Shown here: positions 45,412 to 57,800 of the stretch, piece by piece | How the letters are laid out: every line of letters begins with the position of its first letter | Position numbering within the stretch: position 1 is the first letter of the stretch | The notes under the pieces: generated by a model | Told to the model about the DNA's origin: nothing | The model's database searches: none | What the model saw: only the letters and a program-made list of their open reading frames with translations | Program-made: the position numbers and the translations under genes | Assembly: GCA_003117195.1 (NCBI GenBank) | Contig: BDSI01000031.1 | Span: forward strand, 471,501 to 535,500 | Direction: 5' to 3' | Origin: Eudorina sp. 2006-703-Eu-15 | Taxonomy: Eukaryota > Chlorophyta > Chlorophyceae > Chlamydomonadales > Volvocaceae | DNA length: 64,000 nt

Positions 45412-47257
45412 GCCCCCTGCTGGGCCTGAATTTTGGCCGCGTGGCTTTGTACATGTCGTCAAGGTCTCCTCGTGTTTGTTTTTCTGATCCACCGGAATTT
45501 TTCTCCACGGTTTTCGGAAGACGTACATATTGCTGCCGTACTGAGATTGTCGTACTGAGGTGCCGTATTGGTTGCCAGTCTCTTGATATTGTGCCAAGGA
45601 AGGTACAGCGCCCTTGTAGTTTTCGGGTTTCACGACAGCGTGTAGGACATGGAACGTCCCGAGGTGGTATATATTAAGTTAGAAGCTCAACAACGACTGA
45701 TGTGCTCCCACGCTCCGAACCTGATTAGGAGTAATGACGGCCTCGGCCTGCCTGCCAGCAGCGGCCTCCCCCCCCCCCGCCGCCGCCCCTGCGCTGCGCA
45801 CGCGCTTGAGCGGAGGTCGGGGTGGTCTGCTGCACCGTGATATTGCTTGAGCGGATGTTGCTGTGCGAACACGGGCCAGAGTAGAAGTGAATTGCACAGC
45901 TGTACGTGTAGAGGGACGTAGCATGATGAGACAGGGCCGTGTGGGGAAGCCGATGCCGCAGAGTCGTCTGTCGTCTTGTCTTGCCTGGAAGAACTGCCAT
46001 GTTCCAGGGAGCACGCTAAGGTGGCGACAGACCCGGGCCGCAGCGGAGCCGGGGCTGAACTAGAGCCCAGCGGCGTTTGCATCCGCAGGGGTACCAGACT
46101 GAAGAGGAGGCGTGGGGGAGATGCTGTCTAGGCCCTAGCAGCAGGGCTGAGTCGGCGGCATGGTTGTGTTCACATGGGGACGGTGCGAGTGGCGCGAAGT
46201 GTGTGGACCCCAATGTGTCGCGGCGTTCAGGGATGGGGCCCAGCTGCATGGATGTGGTGGTGCGTGATTGAGAGGCCCGCGTTGGTAGCCCTGGTGTGGT
46301 GGTGATAGCGGTGGCGGTGGCGGCGTGTGGCCGTGGCCGTGGTGATGGTATTCGTAATTGTCGTAATCCAATGGTCCTCAGTTGCCACAAGGCACCTCAC
46401 TTCGAATGGATGGTAACTTAATATGGTGGATTGTGGTTGTGCATGCGGCGGTGGGTGGAGACCCGTGTTACAATGATCGTGCGAAACTAGGATGCGTGTC
46501 GCGCTCGGTGTATACACAGCCCGGGGCCGGGCACGGGCTGGGCGAGTAGAGATTGCTGGATCGTAAGGGATCGCATGCCTGGATCCGAAGTCTTGCATTG
46601 AGTGTTTGTCCTCGAAGTTCAACCGGGGAGCATCTGCTAGTCACGTCCAGGAACCTCGTGTAACAGAAGGGAGCGCACCAGGGACCCCAGGGAGGAGCGC
46701 GTTTCCCCTGTACTAAAGCGGCCAAATCATACTTGATAATTTCATTAGACAAGGACAGCACTGGAATCACACGGCTAGAAGCCGTGCAGGTGTACCAACA
46801 AAGCGAGTACAGTACTGAGCTGAATACAGTAGTATTGTCCAGGGCATAAACCAAGTATGCGAGATATGAAACAAATGTGGGGCAGGTGCTGTAGGTGTCT
46901 CATAACCGCAGCATCACAATTACTGCACCTGCACATTGAAGACGGCAATCCAAAAATGTTGCACAGTCCAAAACACCATTGGGCGGAAGGGCAGCATCGC
47001 AGTTTGTAGTTTTCCACAGTGTTGTTATTTCTAGGAGTTGGTTAACGGCCCGGTACGGCAGGGGGCCCAACGGCTTTTCGGCAGGACGGCAGCTGCTCTC
47101 TGCAATCACGGAGGCCATTGCATGGCCATTAATTAAATATACTCCTTGTCCTGAAAGCCACGTAACCCACCACATAGTTTCCATATGTTTCAGAAAGGCA
47201 TCTGACTAAACAGGCTTACAATAAGTACTGTGGGGGCCTTTGGCCTCCTGAGTCGTC
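45412..47257. other. Intergenic region
   Basis: No gene is supported. Likely contains the RWP-RK 3' UTR (TGTAA at 46659) and the promoter of the next gene. A run of ten C residues lies at about 45769-45778. Confidence 0.45.
46659..46663 (+). terminator. Candidate poly(A) signal TGTAA
   Basis: First TGTAA I find downstream of the RWP-RK stop, implying a 3' UTR of about 1.25 kb. Confidence 0.3.
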
Positions 47258-50200
47258 ATGGTCAACAAATCACGATGGAAGGCGGCACACGATAAGTTTC
47301 CGGCGCACGTTGAGGAGGCGAAAAACAGCGATGGAAATGTTCATCGAGGCTATTCTTTGCTGGAGTTCAGGGTGAGTCGCTCTATGTTACGGAATGGTTC
47401 ATAAGGTTTCGATGTTTAAGGTTGTTGCAGCGTCCGATGTCAGTGGTGGGCAGGCTCGCAACAATTTTGCTCTCCGGGATTTGCAGGACACCTACCATGT
47501 TAGTGCTTTTGTTACGAGCACGCGATGTTGTGTTGGAGTTGTTACAAGCTTTAGTGTGTTGGTGCAAGTATGCTTGCCTTCTTTGCTACGGTGGCGGATA
47601 CACATTGGATCCAACACTGTTGTTATCAGACCGATATTTAAAATGCGCGACGATGCACTCCCCTCACGGGTTAGGGCGTCCGGTTCTCCATGCAGCTGTT
47701 GATGCTCGCGCATCTGCCCATGTCGAACCAGGTTGCGGCGGAGCTTCTCCGAATAGGCCCGGTGCACAGCGCGGAGGATTACTGGGCGCCAACCGACTGG
47801 CAGCTGCTCCTGGTGGTCTCTGAGTACATGTCGGCCCTCCTTGAGGTGAGGGTTTAGGGGTAACCTGGTCACCGCACGGGGGTTCCGGGGATGGGCGAGG
47901 TGGCAGGCAGGAAAACCGAATACACAGACGTCGTGACGCGCAGTTGGACTGCATTACGCATTACCGGCATTATGGGGACCGGTTTGTCTTCATGTTGCCA
48001 TGTCGGGGTTGGCCAACACCACATAGCAGACTGAGGTACGTGTGTGCTCCCACCCTGCCCCGCCTCCATGCCCCAGTTCCTGGACTGGTTCTGGCCCGAT
48101 CTGGGCTGGGAGCACCATAAGCAGGCGATCGTGCTGTCCAAGCGGCTGCTGCAGCCCCGCAGCCCACACACCTACCCGGACCTCCAGATAGACCCGCAGC
48201 TGAGAGCCGCCTGGCAGTCCTTCACCTACTGCTTCTGGCACGGCACCCGGCATCTGCCCGCCGCGCCGCCATCGGGCGAGCGTGCTGCGGTGTACTCGGC
48301 TGCGCGCGAGTGGCTGACGAAGCTGGTCGGAGAGCGGGGCTTCGAGGCGGAGGGCCACATCGTGTCGTCGCTGCAGTCTTGGATCCAGGTACGACATACA
48401 CACCCAGATTCCACGCGGTGGGACGAGCAAGTGGTATGAACATCCCGCTGACTCAGCGCCAGGGCACAACTTGGTGTTGCTCGCCGGACTCAACATAAAT
48501 GATTTGAGGACGAGGAAAAGTCATAGGCTCCATCCGCGTTTTGACGCCCATCAGCATCGGAAGCGTGGCGCCGCAGGAGACCGACCCAGATCACGCATCT
48601 CGCTTTGTCCTTCTCCCGACCTGATGCGCGATTTCAGCGCTGTATCCGAAGCGGTGACAACCGTGGCTTACGGTGTATCCGAGTGTATCGACAAGACACT
48701 GGTACGGCCTGTGGCGCCGTCCCCGCAGAGCGCGAAGCCCAGGCTACAGGAAGCCTTCCCCAACGTTGACTGGTCGCGCTGGCCCACTGTCATCTGGCCG
48801 GACCCGGAATGCGCGATGCGGGGCGTGGAGAAGCGCGGCGCGGTCAAACGGCGGCAGCAGGAGGAGGAATTTGCGCTGCGGTGGCCGCTGCGGGTCACGC
48901 AGGGCCGACCCAAGGTGAGGCGGGTGCGGCAAATGGAATACCTGTAGTCAGGGCGTGGGGCGGGTGGGCCGCATGCACAAAGGCCGATTCACCTAGGCAT
49001 TCGGAACGGAGCTGCATCTGGGCCGCTGAGAGCTACACAATTTAAATGCGTGCTAGGCATGTGGCAGGGCCGTTGTGTCAGTGCAGGACAAGGACGCTGT
49101 ACGTGGCTTGCCCGCTGGCTGAGCTCACCTTACCGCCTTGTGGGCTGATGCTCGCATGCGTGCCTGTAGTTCAACCACCTCAAGTTGGAGGCGCGCGACG
49201 GCTTCGTGGTGGGCATCCCGCCGGTGAAGAACCCGCCGGTGCTGGGCTTCCTGGCGGTGTCGGACGTCATGTGCGCCTTCAAGCAGGTGTGCGGGCTATG
49301 GGGATGGGCGTGGGCGCGCTGTTGGCGGCACGGTTCCGTTTAGGTAATGACACGCGTGAAGCTGCTTCGTGATATGTATGCATGGAGAGGAAACCCTCCC
49401 TGTGTGTATATTGTTATGTGACGGGGAAAACATACTGGGCAGCCACCTTTCGGTATGCGGGGCATGACGATTTGAGTGATTTTTAAGTGAGCCGGGGCAC
49501 CACGCTGGACTGAACGGGAGGGATGTCGATTGCCTGAACCCCGCGGCCCTGCCGGCGTTCTTGCACGTATTCTTGCTCATTTGCGCCCTGCTGATCCCCC
49601 GTGGCGCGTGTGTGCGCCCTCATTACCCAGGCAGCCCAGCACTGGCCGAACGCGCAGCCTGGCAGCCCCGCCTACCTGGCGCAACAAGACGTCGTGCAGG
49701 GCTTCGTCCAGAACGTTCTGCGGGAGACCCGTGGGCCGCTTGCTCCCGGCATCGAACACGACAAGTACAGGTGTGTGCCGGGCTCGGGACCAAGCGCACT
49801 GTGGAGCGACTTGGCGGCACAGGACTTTGGGATTGTGGAACGACTTCTAGGTTAAAGCCCGGCGCAACGGTGGAAAGCAAACGCGACGGCGCAGTCCACG
49901 GAACGGGGCGAAGTCCTCGGCGGCGCCCGCGGCAGGTCGACACGACCGACTACCGCACATGTTTGAGGGCCGGGATGCAAACTGGGATAGGGCACGCGCT
50001 TCGAAATAGATGCCGGTGCTGAGGTCATGCACCTGATCGCCTAGTTTAATAACCCCCGCACGCGATCCCATGCGCCGCAGGTTCCTGGGGTACGTGGCCT
50101 GCAGCGTGCTGGGCTGGAGCCACGCCCTGGCGCAGTTGGCGCACGCCGTCCGGGAGACGTCCGCGTGGGGCCGACTGCCGCTGCTGCTGCCCGGGGGCGC

Positions 50201-53200
50201 GGCCGCGGTTATGTTTGCGGAGAACTTGCGGCAGGAGCAGCAGCTCTTGTCGCACCTGGGCCGCGGCGGCGGCGGCGCTGCCGCCGGTGGCGGCCTCAGC
50301 AACCTTGGACCTGGCGCGGAGGCGGCCATGGCCTTTGCGCCGCCGTTGGAGCATACCGGTGGCATGCGAGTGGATCTGGGCATTGCGTCGCAGCTGGCGA
50401 CGCTGCCGACGGAGTTGTTGTTAGGGCCGGACACGGAGGCGGTGCTGGCCATGCACCTGTCGTCGCCGCCGCCGCCGCCGCCAGTGGTGCTGCCACTGGC
50501 GCAACCTCTGCTGCTGCACCCGCCGCCGCCGCCGCAACTGGCCGTGCCGGCGGGGCTGGTCGGGGAGGCGGCGCACTGCGTCATAGCTGCTAGCGGCATG
50601 GCGGAGGCGGCGCAGGGCTTCAATTCGGTGCCGCTGCCGTCGCCGTCAGGCTGGGCCGGTGACGCCGCCGCAACCACCGCCGGCGGTGGTGGCTCACTGC
50701 ATCGATTAGGTGGACAGGCAAGTGCACCGCTCAGCAGTGCGGCAGCGCCCCAGCCCTGCCGGCCTGACTCCAAGCCGACGCGGCCGCGGCCCAGCCCGTT
50801 CGGACGGGGCAGCAATGCAGCGTCTGGAAGCGCGAACACGAGCGCCGTGAGCGCGGGGCAGGGGTCGTACGCCGCGTCGCCAGTTGAGGTGTCGCCGTCG
50901 CCGCCGCCGCTGCACCCTCAGCAGCAGCCGCAGCAGTCTGCGCCGCAAGAGACGCCGCCTGCTGGCGCACCGCTGCAGCAGCCGCGCTCCAGGAGCAGGC
51001 AGCCGGAGGTGCCGCCTGGCGCCGAAGCCGGCGGCAACGGCCGGGGAGCGCCGCCGCCGGCGAGCGATCGCGACCTGCTGGAGGACGTCTCGGCGCCCAT
51101 GAGCCTGGGCGGTCTGAGCTCCATGCAGGACCTCATTGACGGACTGCCCTCGCAGGCGGACCTGACCTGGAGCGCTGTCTTGGGGGCGGTCGGTGAAGAC
51201 GCCGGCGGCGGCGCCGCGGTCGCAGCGGCCGCCATCGGGACTGGCGTACACGGGCAGCCCAGTGCGGGTCCGTCAATGACCGCATCTGAGCTCCAGGCCG
51301 GCTTGCCGTCCCTGATGTTGCCCAGCTGGGTCATGCTCAGAGCGGCGCTACCCTCGCAGCCGGATTTGGGGCCATCCTTTGGCCAGGACAAGGACCAAGC
51401 ACGGGCGCGGACGCAGGCCGGCCCGCAGCCGCTGTCGGTTCAGGTGCCGGAGCCATCGCCGTCGCCGGGCCCGGCGCATTCGCCTGCCTCGGCGCCGTCG
51501 CCGGGACTGCTGCAACCTCTCGACAGCGGACTGCCGTACGGCGGGCTGCTGCAGCCGCCACCGCCGCCGCCTCGGCTGACGCCTGACGCGCCCGTCCACG
51601 TGCAGCCACCGCTCCGTGCGTCGTCGCCGTGCCAGGCCACCATCACCACCGGACTGCTGCCGCCGATGCCGAGCACGGGCGTCGCGGGCTGCGGACTGAC
51701 CCGGTCGGAGCTTTCCGGTCCCGAGCCGCGCTTGTCGCGGAGGAGCCACGGCGAGGTGTTCACGTTGTCGCCCGTCACCAGCTGCGGCCCAGGCGGGGAG
51801 ATCGTCCCGTGCAGCCCGGCGCCGGTTGCGCTCGGCGCCGCGCAGCCCGCGGTGGCGGCGACGGCGGGCGAGGCTTGTACGGCGTCTGCGTCGGATACAG
51901 CCAACGCAGCGGAGGGTCCGGCGCACGCAGAGGACGGGACGAGGTTGCCGGCGGGGACGCGATTGGGCTGCAATCTGGGGCGGGAGAAGCTGCCGTGGGG
52001 TCTGCCCGCGAGTGGCCGGAGGACGAGGCAGGACGTGGCGGCGGCGGCCGCCGCCGCTGCCGCTGATTTGGGTCTCCCGCCGGCCCCCGGCTCCCTAGTG
52101 GAGCGGTCCGCCAAGCGACCCAACGCACAGGTCAGGGCGCAGGGGGGCTAGCTAGGGTTTCTGGAGGTCGTCCTGGATGGGCGCTGGTCTGTGCGTCGGA
52201 TGGCTCTTCTCCCGCTGCTTGCCCTTGTTGCCACCCGTCTCCGTCGTATCTATCGTAGCCTCCACCCCAGTACGTCCATCGTGTAAGCCATCGGAATGCT
52301 GGGGGCCTGTCATGGCCGCTGTCCTATTGCCCTGAAGCCTTGGTCCGCGACGTTGCCGTCGCGCGATACCGTTCACCATGGTGCACGACGTGTGTTGCTG
52401 CCCCTGCCGTACATCTTACGCAGGCCGACCCGCGGGATCCCGTACGGGGCACTGCCGAGCGCGTCGAGTCTTTGGGCGCGTTCCTGACCGACCAGCTCGC
52501 GGGACTGGCCCCCGACGCGCAGAGCGCTTCAGTTCTGCAACCCCGGACGCAGCCTTTGGCCATGGGCTCGAAGGCGGCAGCGGCCAACGGCACGGACAGG
52601 GTGGCGTTGGGGTTGGAGCTGCTGCACCTGCTGCGGTCCTGGGCAGGTGCCGATACGGCGACCCAAGATACGGACGCAGCTGTACGGCACAAGGCAGCGA
52701 AGCTTCTGGAGCAGGGTGCATGTGTGCATGTGTCTGAGGGTGCGTCCGCGACCGCCGACGCCGCCGCCAACGCCGGCAGCGGCGGGGGCTACACGGCGCT
52801 GCATTGGGCCTGCGCCCGCGGCGACGTCGCGCTCGCGGAGCTGCTGCTGCGCCACGGCGCCGACCCCGACCGCTGCGACGCCGCCGGCATGCCCGCTCGG
52901 CTGGTCAACCCGGCCTTCGCGGCCCAGCTGGCGGAAGCGCAACGTCGCGCCGCTGAAGCCGAGGCCGGCCGGGTCTCCACCGCCACGGCCACCGCCCACC
53001 AGGCAATGGCCAGTGTGTTCGCATCGTCCGGGGGAACCGTGGCGGCATCGGCGGCGGCTGTCGATGGCCCGGCGGCGCAGCCGGACAGCCTGCTTCGCAT
53101 CCAGCTGGCCGAGTTGCTGCGCTCCGCGGACCTCGTGGCGGCACAGCTGGCGGCTAGGGACCCGCAAGCTGCCGCGGGACAGGTGCTGCAGGCCATGCGT

Positions 53201-53251
53201 GACACGAACTTTCTATTCCCGACCATTGTTTCCGGTACGACTGCCAAGTAA
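47258..53251 (+). CDS. Q-rich single-ankyrin-repeat protein, first of a tandem pair
   Basis: The model is join(47258..47371, 47732..47845, 48077..48388, 48729..48914, 49170..49286, 49631..49770, 50081..52130, 52424..53251), about 1286 aa, all phases consistent. Exons 1-7a form a conserved ~330-residue region of unknown family: SRWKAAHDKFPAHVEEAK, DYWAPTDWQLLLVVSEYM, FLDWFWPDLGWEHHKQAI, FPNVDWSRWPTVIWPD, RWPLRVTQGRPK, KNPPVLGFLAVSDVM, VVQGFVQNVLRETRGPLAPG, GYVACSVLGWSHAL. A disordered Pro/Gln-rich middle carries MSLGGLSSMQDLIDGLPSQA, shared with the paralog. Before exon 8 comes SRRTRQDVA/AAARPNAQ-like text: RRTRQDVA then SAKRPNAQ. Exon 8 holds one ankyrin repeat (GGGYTALHWACARGDVALAE, LLLRHGADPD) and a C-terminal helix (LRIQLAELLRSADLVAAQL). 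A lone ankyrin repeat is unusual. Compared with the paralog it lacks a block between the ankyrin repeat and the C-terminal helix. Function unknown. Confidence 0.85.
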
Positions 53252-54823
53252 ACGCACGTTGGCGGGCGACTCCAACGCCACCAACGAGCGGTCAGCTATA
53301 TTTTAACGGGCGGCGAGGCGGCGAGCTGATTGTGAGATGAGGGCCGGCTGGCAAGACTGGACGTACTGTACGACAAGCATGTCAGTGAGTGCAGCCGGAT
53401 CCCAGCTTGAGTCTACAAGCGAAACGGCGCGAACTCAACTAAAGAGATTTCGTTTTGTGCAATGCGGATTATTTCTAATGGTACAAGGAGTGGATATTGG
53501 GACACGGAACTGCTGCGGTGTTGTAGATGAACTTGTGTGTGGGCCGGGTGGGCGCACCCTGCCCTATGCCGTCCGACGCGCGGACAGAGCCGCCTTGCGC
53601 GGATGCTGCAGAGTTGTTGAAAACGAGATGATGTGCGAATATTCGGCCGAAGGTGCTTGGTGAATGCTGTTTTGTTCATGGACCTATCCCTGAGATAGCG
53701 TTCCACGCAGTTTTAGCCATGCAGCCCAATCACGACAGGGCCCTGAGTGTCGGACATGATAGACTAGTACGCATCGTTTGACGGGGTGGACGGGGCACCT
53801 CAGTGTTTATGGACAGCTTACCTTGTTGGACTGACCTGCACGAAACGCTGCTCCGCGGGAAACAACCTGCAGAACCATGCATGGGACGGTGCATACTTCA
53901 TTGGTGCAGTGCTCGTGCGTTCCTCAAACAAGCGAGGTCCGGTGTGCCTTTCGGTGGTGACGGAAGCGCAAGTGCTGGACTTGAAAGTGCGTGTTTCATG
54001 AATGTTGGTTTCGATATACTGCTATGCGTTTGAACTTGACACTATGAGCATCTCCACATTAAGTTAGTCCGGTACGGAGCAACGAGCATTTACGTTCAAG
54101 CATTTGTTCACTAGTACGGCTTAACACCGAGGCGGTTGGTTCTGTGCGGCAGTTATCTGTTCTCCCTGCTCGGCTGCGCACACTTCCACCGATGCATTTA
54201 ATATCTTTATAGTCTCGCAGCGAGCAGCTGCTCCCATTGTTTGCATCTTTGTGCGTGGCTTTCCGTAGTGTTGCACGGGATGCAAGCTGTCAGCCCCTGC
54301 AGTCAGACCGTTTCGCCTCTCATACCTTGAGGTAAATCTCAAGATTCGCACTGGCTCATATCTCCGGCGCCAGAGCGGCATTCACTCTTGCCTCCGCAAG
54401 GCCTGGTCCCAGCTCCCCCGATGGCACTCGTGCTGAGACCGGTCGCATTTCTCCCTGACAGGACTTAGGAAAACTCAGTTTAATACTTTATGTGCCCGGC
54501 ATCCAAATTGAGAAGCAACATGACGCCATGGTGGCCGCGCATCGCTCAAGAAGTTAGTTTGGACGTCACAATCAATAAAGACTAGCAATGTCCCTGTCAT
54601 GTTCAAGTTTACGCAAAGGAAAAAAACACCGTTGAGCAGTCTGTACGCCGTATGGCGCTTATGCCACGGCCTTTGCAGGCCGTCAGGCCAGTCCCAAAGC
54701 AAACTGTTAGTGTGAACGTGAACTGTGTCCAATGACTGGTTTAGCCTATTTTCTAAATACATGACATAAGCATTTTGTTACAATTAAGGAAATCAAATGC
54801 CCTGAGGGGCACCCTGCGGGGCA
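53252..54823. other. Intergenic region between the tandem pair
   Basis: About 1.6 kb with no supported coding frame. It separates the end of the first ankyrin gene from the ATG of the second and presumably holds the 3' UTR and promoter. I see no mobile element. Confidence 0.5.
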
Positions 54824-57800
54824 ATGGTCGCGGTCTCGCGCTGGAAAGGCGCACACGATAAGTTTCCTGCGCATGTGGAGGAGGCGCGAAATCCGGATGG
54901 CAATGTTCACCGAGGCTATCACTGGCTGGAGTTCCGAGTACGTAATTTCCTAGTAAAGTTGCGCCGGGAGCATGGCGGTTCGCTCGACGGAGTCTAAGGA
55001 ATTATTTTGATCTGTTCAGTGCGACACGATTCCATTCGTGCAGCTGTCCGAACTGCGGCTGCTCACTGTTGTTCGTTGCCTGCCGAGCCCGCCCATGCAG
55101 CAACGATGCAACAGCAGCCATCACACAGTATTCAACCATGCTGCACCCAAACCATCCTAGGGTATGGGGATCGTGGGTCAAGTTTCGGTTGGCGTTGTTG
55201 ACGATACCGCTGGCACTCCGGCTTCGCTTGCGCGTACACGCTAGGGGAGACGTTAGCAAATATTACGATAGACAGTGTCTCCATGCCAGCTGTACTTTGG
55301 CGTGTGTCCGGTTTAGGACCCAACAGCTTGCACCTGTCAACTAACTTGCAAACCTCAGATCGCGGCGGAGCTCCTGCGGGTGGGGCCGTTCCACAGCGCG
55401 GAGGACTACTGGGCCCCCATCGACTGGCAGCTGCTCCTGGTGGTCTCTGAGTATATGTCGGCCCTCATGGAGGTGAGGCTTTGGGGGTATGGAGGTCACC
55501 GCACGGGGTTTCGGGCACTTAGGCTGCTTGTCACAATGACCGGTTTGTCCGAGAGACAGGCATGTTGCCATGTCGGGGGAGCCCTGCACCACGTAGCAGA
55601 CTGAGGTACGTGTGTGCTCCCACCCTGCCCCGCCTTCGTGCCCCAGTTCCTGGACTGGTTCTGGCCCGATCTGGGTTGGGAGCACCACAAGCAGGCGATC
55701 GTGCTGTCCAAGCGGCTGCTGCAGCCCCGCAGCCCACACACCTACCCGGACCTCCAGATAGACCCGCAGCTGAGAGCCGCCTGGCAGTCCTTCACCTACT
55801 GCTTCTGGCACGGTACCCGGCATCTGCCCGCCGCTCCGCCTCCGGGAGACCCCCCAGCCGCGGTGTACTCAGCTGCGCGCGAGTGGCTGACGAAGCTGGT
55901 CGGAGAGCGGGGCTTCGAGGCGGAGGGCCACATCGTGTCGTCGCTGCAGTCTTGGATCCAGGTACGACATACACACCGGTACCCTGCTACTGGGCCGCGC
56001 ACGGTGCACGCAGAAGAGGCTTGGACGCCAGGCTGCCGGGCAACGCAGCCCGTGCTTGCGTGGGAATCGGCTTCGTAGGCTTCAAAATAGCACGACCCAG
56101 TTTTGCAAGTTCGTTCAGCTAAGCCGGAATGACCTGTGGGGCTTACAACTGCAAGGCAGTAAACCAGGAATACAGGATCCCGCCCAATAAGTGGGAATCC
56201 GAGGGATTTTCTGAGAACCCTTCTCCCCTTGCTGCCGTGTTTGCTGACCAGGCGATGCAGCCGCGGCTTCAGGAGGCGTTCCCGAATGTGGACTGGGCCC
56301 GGTGGCCGGAGGTCACGTGGCCGGACATAGACTGCGCCTGCCGTACAGTTGAGAAGCGCGGGGCGATTAAGCGGCAGCAGGAGGAGGACTTCGCAGTGAG
56401 GTGGCCGCTGCGGGTCACGCAGGGCCGACCCAAGGTGAGGCGGGTGCGGCAAATTGGAGGGTACCGCTGCACTGAAGACCTTTGGAGAGTTAAGTTGACA
56501 TGGAGGGAGGTACAACGTCGCTAAGGTTGGTTTGGATGCAAGTGGGTATCGATGTAGACATGGGATAGAAGCTCTCTTGAAAATGTCTATAGGAAGCAGG
56601 TTCAGGAGGAGAACTTGGTAGAAACGGGCTGGCGACGCAGCGGAGCCCGATGTCCACACCCGTGCTCCACTGCAGGTCATCGGCCTTTCATGAGGCCCTC
56701 TTTGCTTTCTCCCTTGCTCGCTTGCTGCGTAGTTCAACCACCTTAAGGTCGAGGCGCGCGACGGCTTCAGCGTGGGCATCCCCCCCGTTAAGAACCCGCC
56801 GGCCCTAGGGTTCCTGGCGGTGTCGGACGTCATGTGCGCCTTCAAGCAGGTGCGTCAGTGAGCGGGTGGATGGATAGATGGATGGGTGCGTGTGTGTCGG
56901 TGCGTTGGAGGGCTGTGCGCAACGGATGGACTGGATGGCCGAGCTTCAGCATCGCCGGGAAGCAGGCCCTAACGGGCATAGATCCCGAGCCCGTCAGGCC
57001 CTGCCGGCGGGCTTGGGCAGGACGCGGCCAGCCAAGGGCCACAGTCGGATAGAGGTTGGCGTGGTGTGACGTGACGTGGCAAAATGGGGTGGGTCATGGT
57101 GCCCGGGATGCAACCCACTACACCTGACCTGGGCGCGTCGCCGCCCGTGTGTGTGTGTTTGCTGCCCACACCCAGGCGACCCAGCACTGGCCCTCCACGC
57201 AGCCGGGCAGTCCCACGTACCTGGCGCAACAGGACGTCGTGCAGAGCTTCGTCCAGAACGTTCTGCGGGAGACCCGTGGGCCGCTTGCTCCCGGCATCTC
57301 GCACGACAAATACAAGTTAGTACGGGTGGCGGACGATTGCGGAGAGCGCGGTCTTGTGCCCCGGGTTGCGGCATCGCCGCATCGCTTCCTTGGCGTTCTT
57401 GTCCGAACACCCCGCTACAGCGCATGCGGAAAATTAACTGTGAACACGGTAGTGCGGTGGACCCAACCCCATGCTGCGTGAGGACATTCCGTACAGACAA
57501 CGCTGGCGGGCCGGTTGCGGCACCCCGCGGCAGGGGCCTGTCCAGGTCCCCCTTTGACACGCAGACCCGTTTCCTGATGTACTTCGAGGATGGCCCCCGC
57601 CAACTGCCCATGGATTCAACATGTTCTTGCCCTCTTGAACGTGAACGGCCGAACAGGTACCTCGGCTTCGTCGCGTGCTGTGTCCTCGGGTGGAATCACG
57701 CGATGCCGCACCTGGTCGCGTTGGTGCGCAGCGCCGGCGCCTGCGGGGTTCAGCACCTGGTGTTCCCGACCACCTGGATGGCGGCGGCGGCGCAGGGGCT

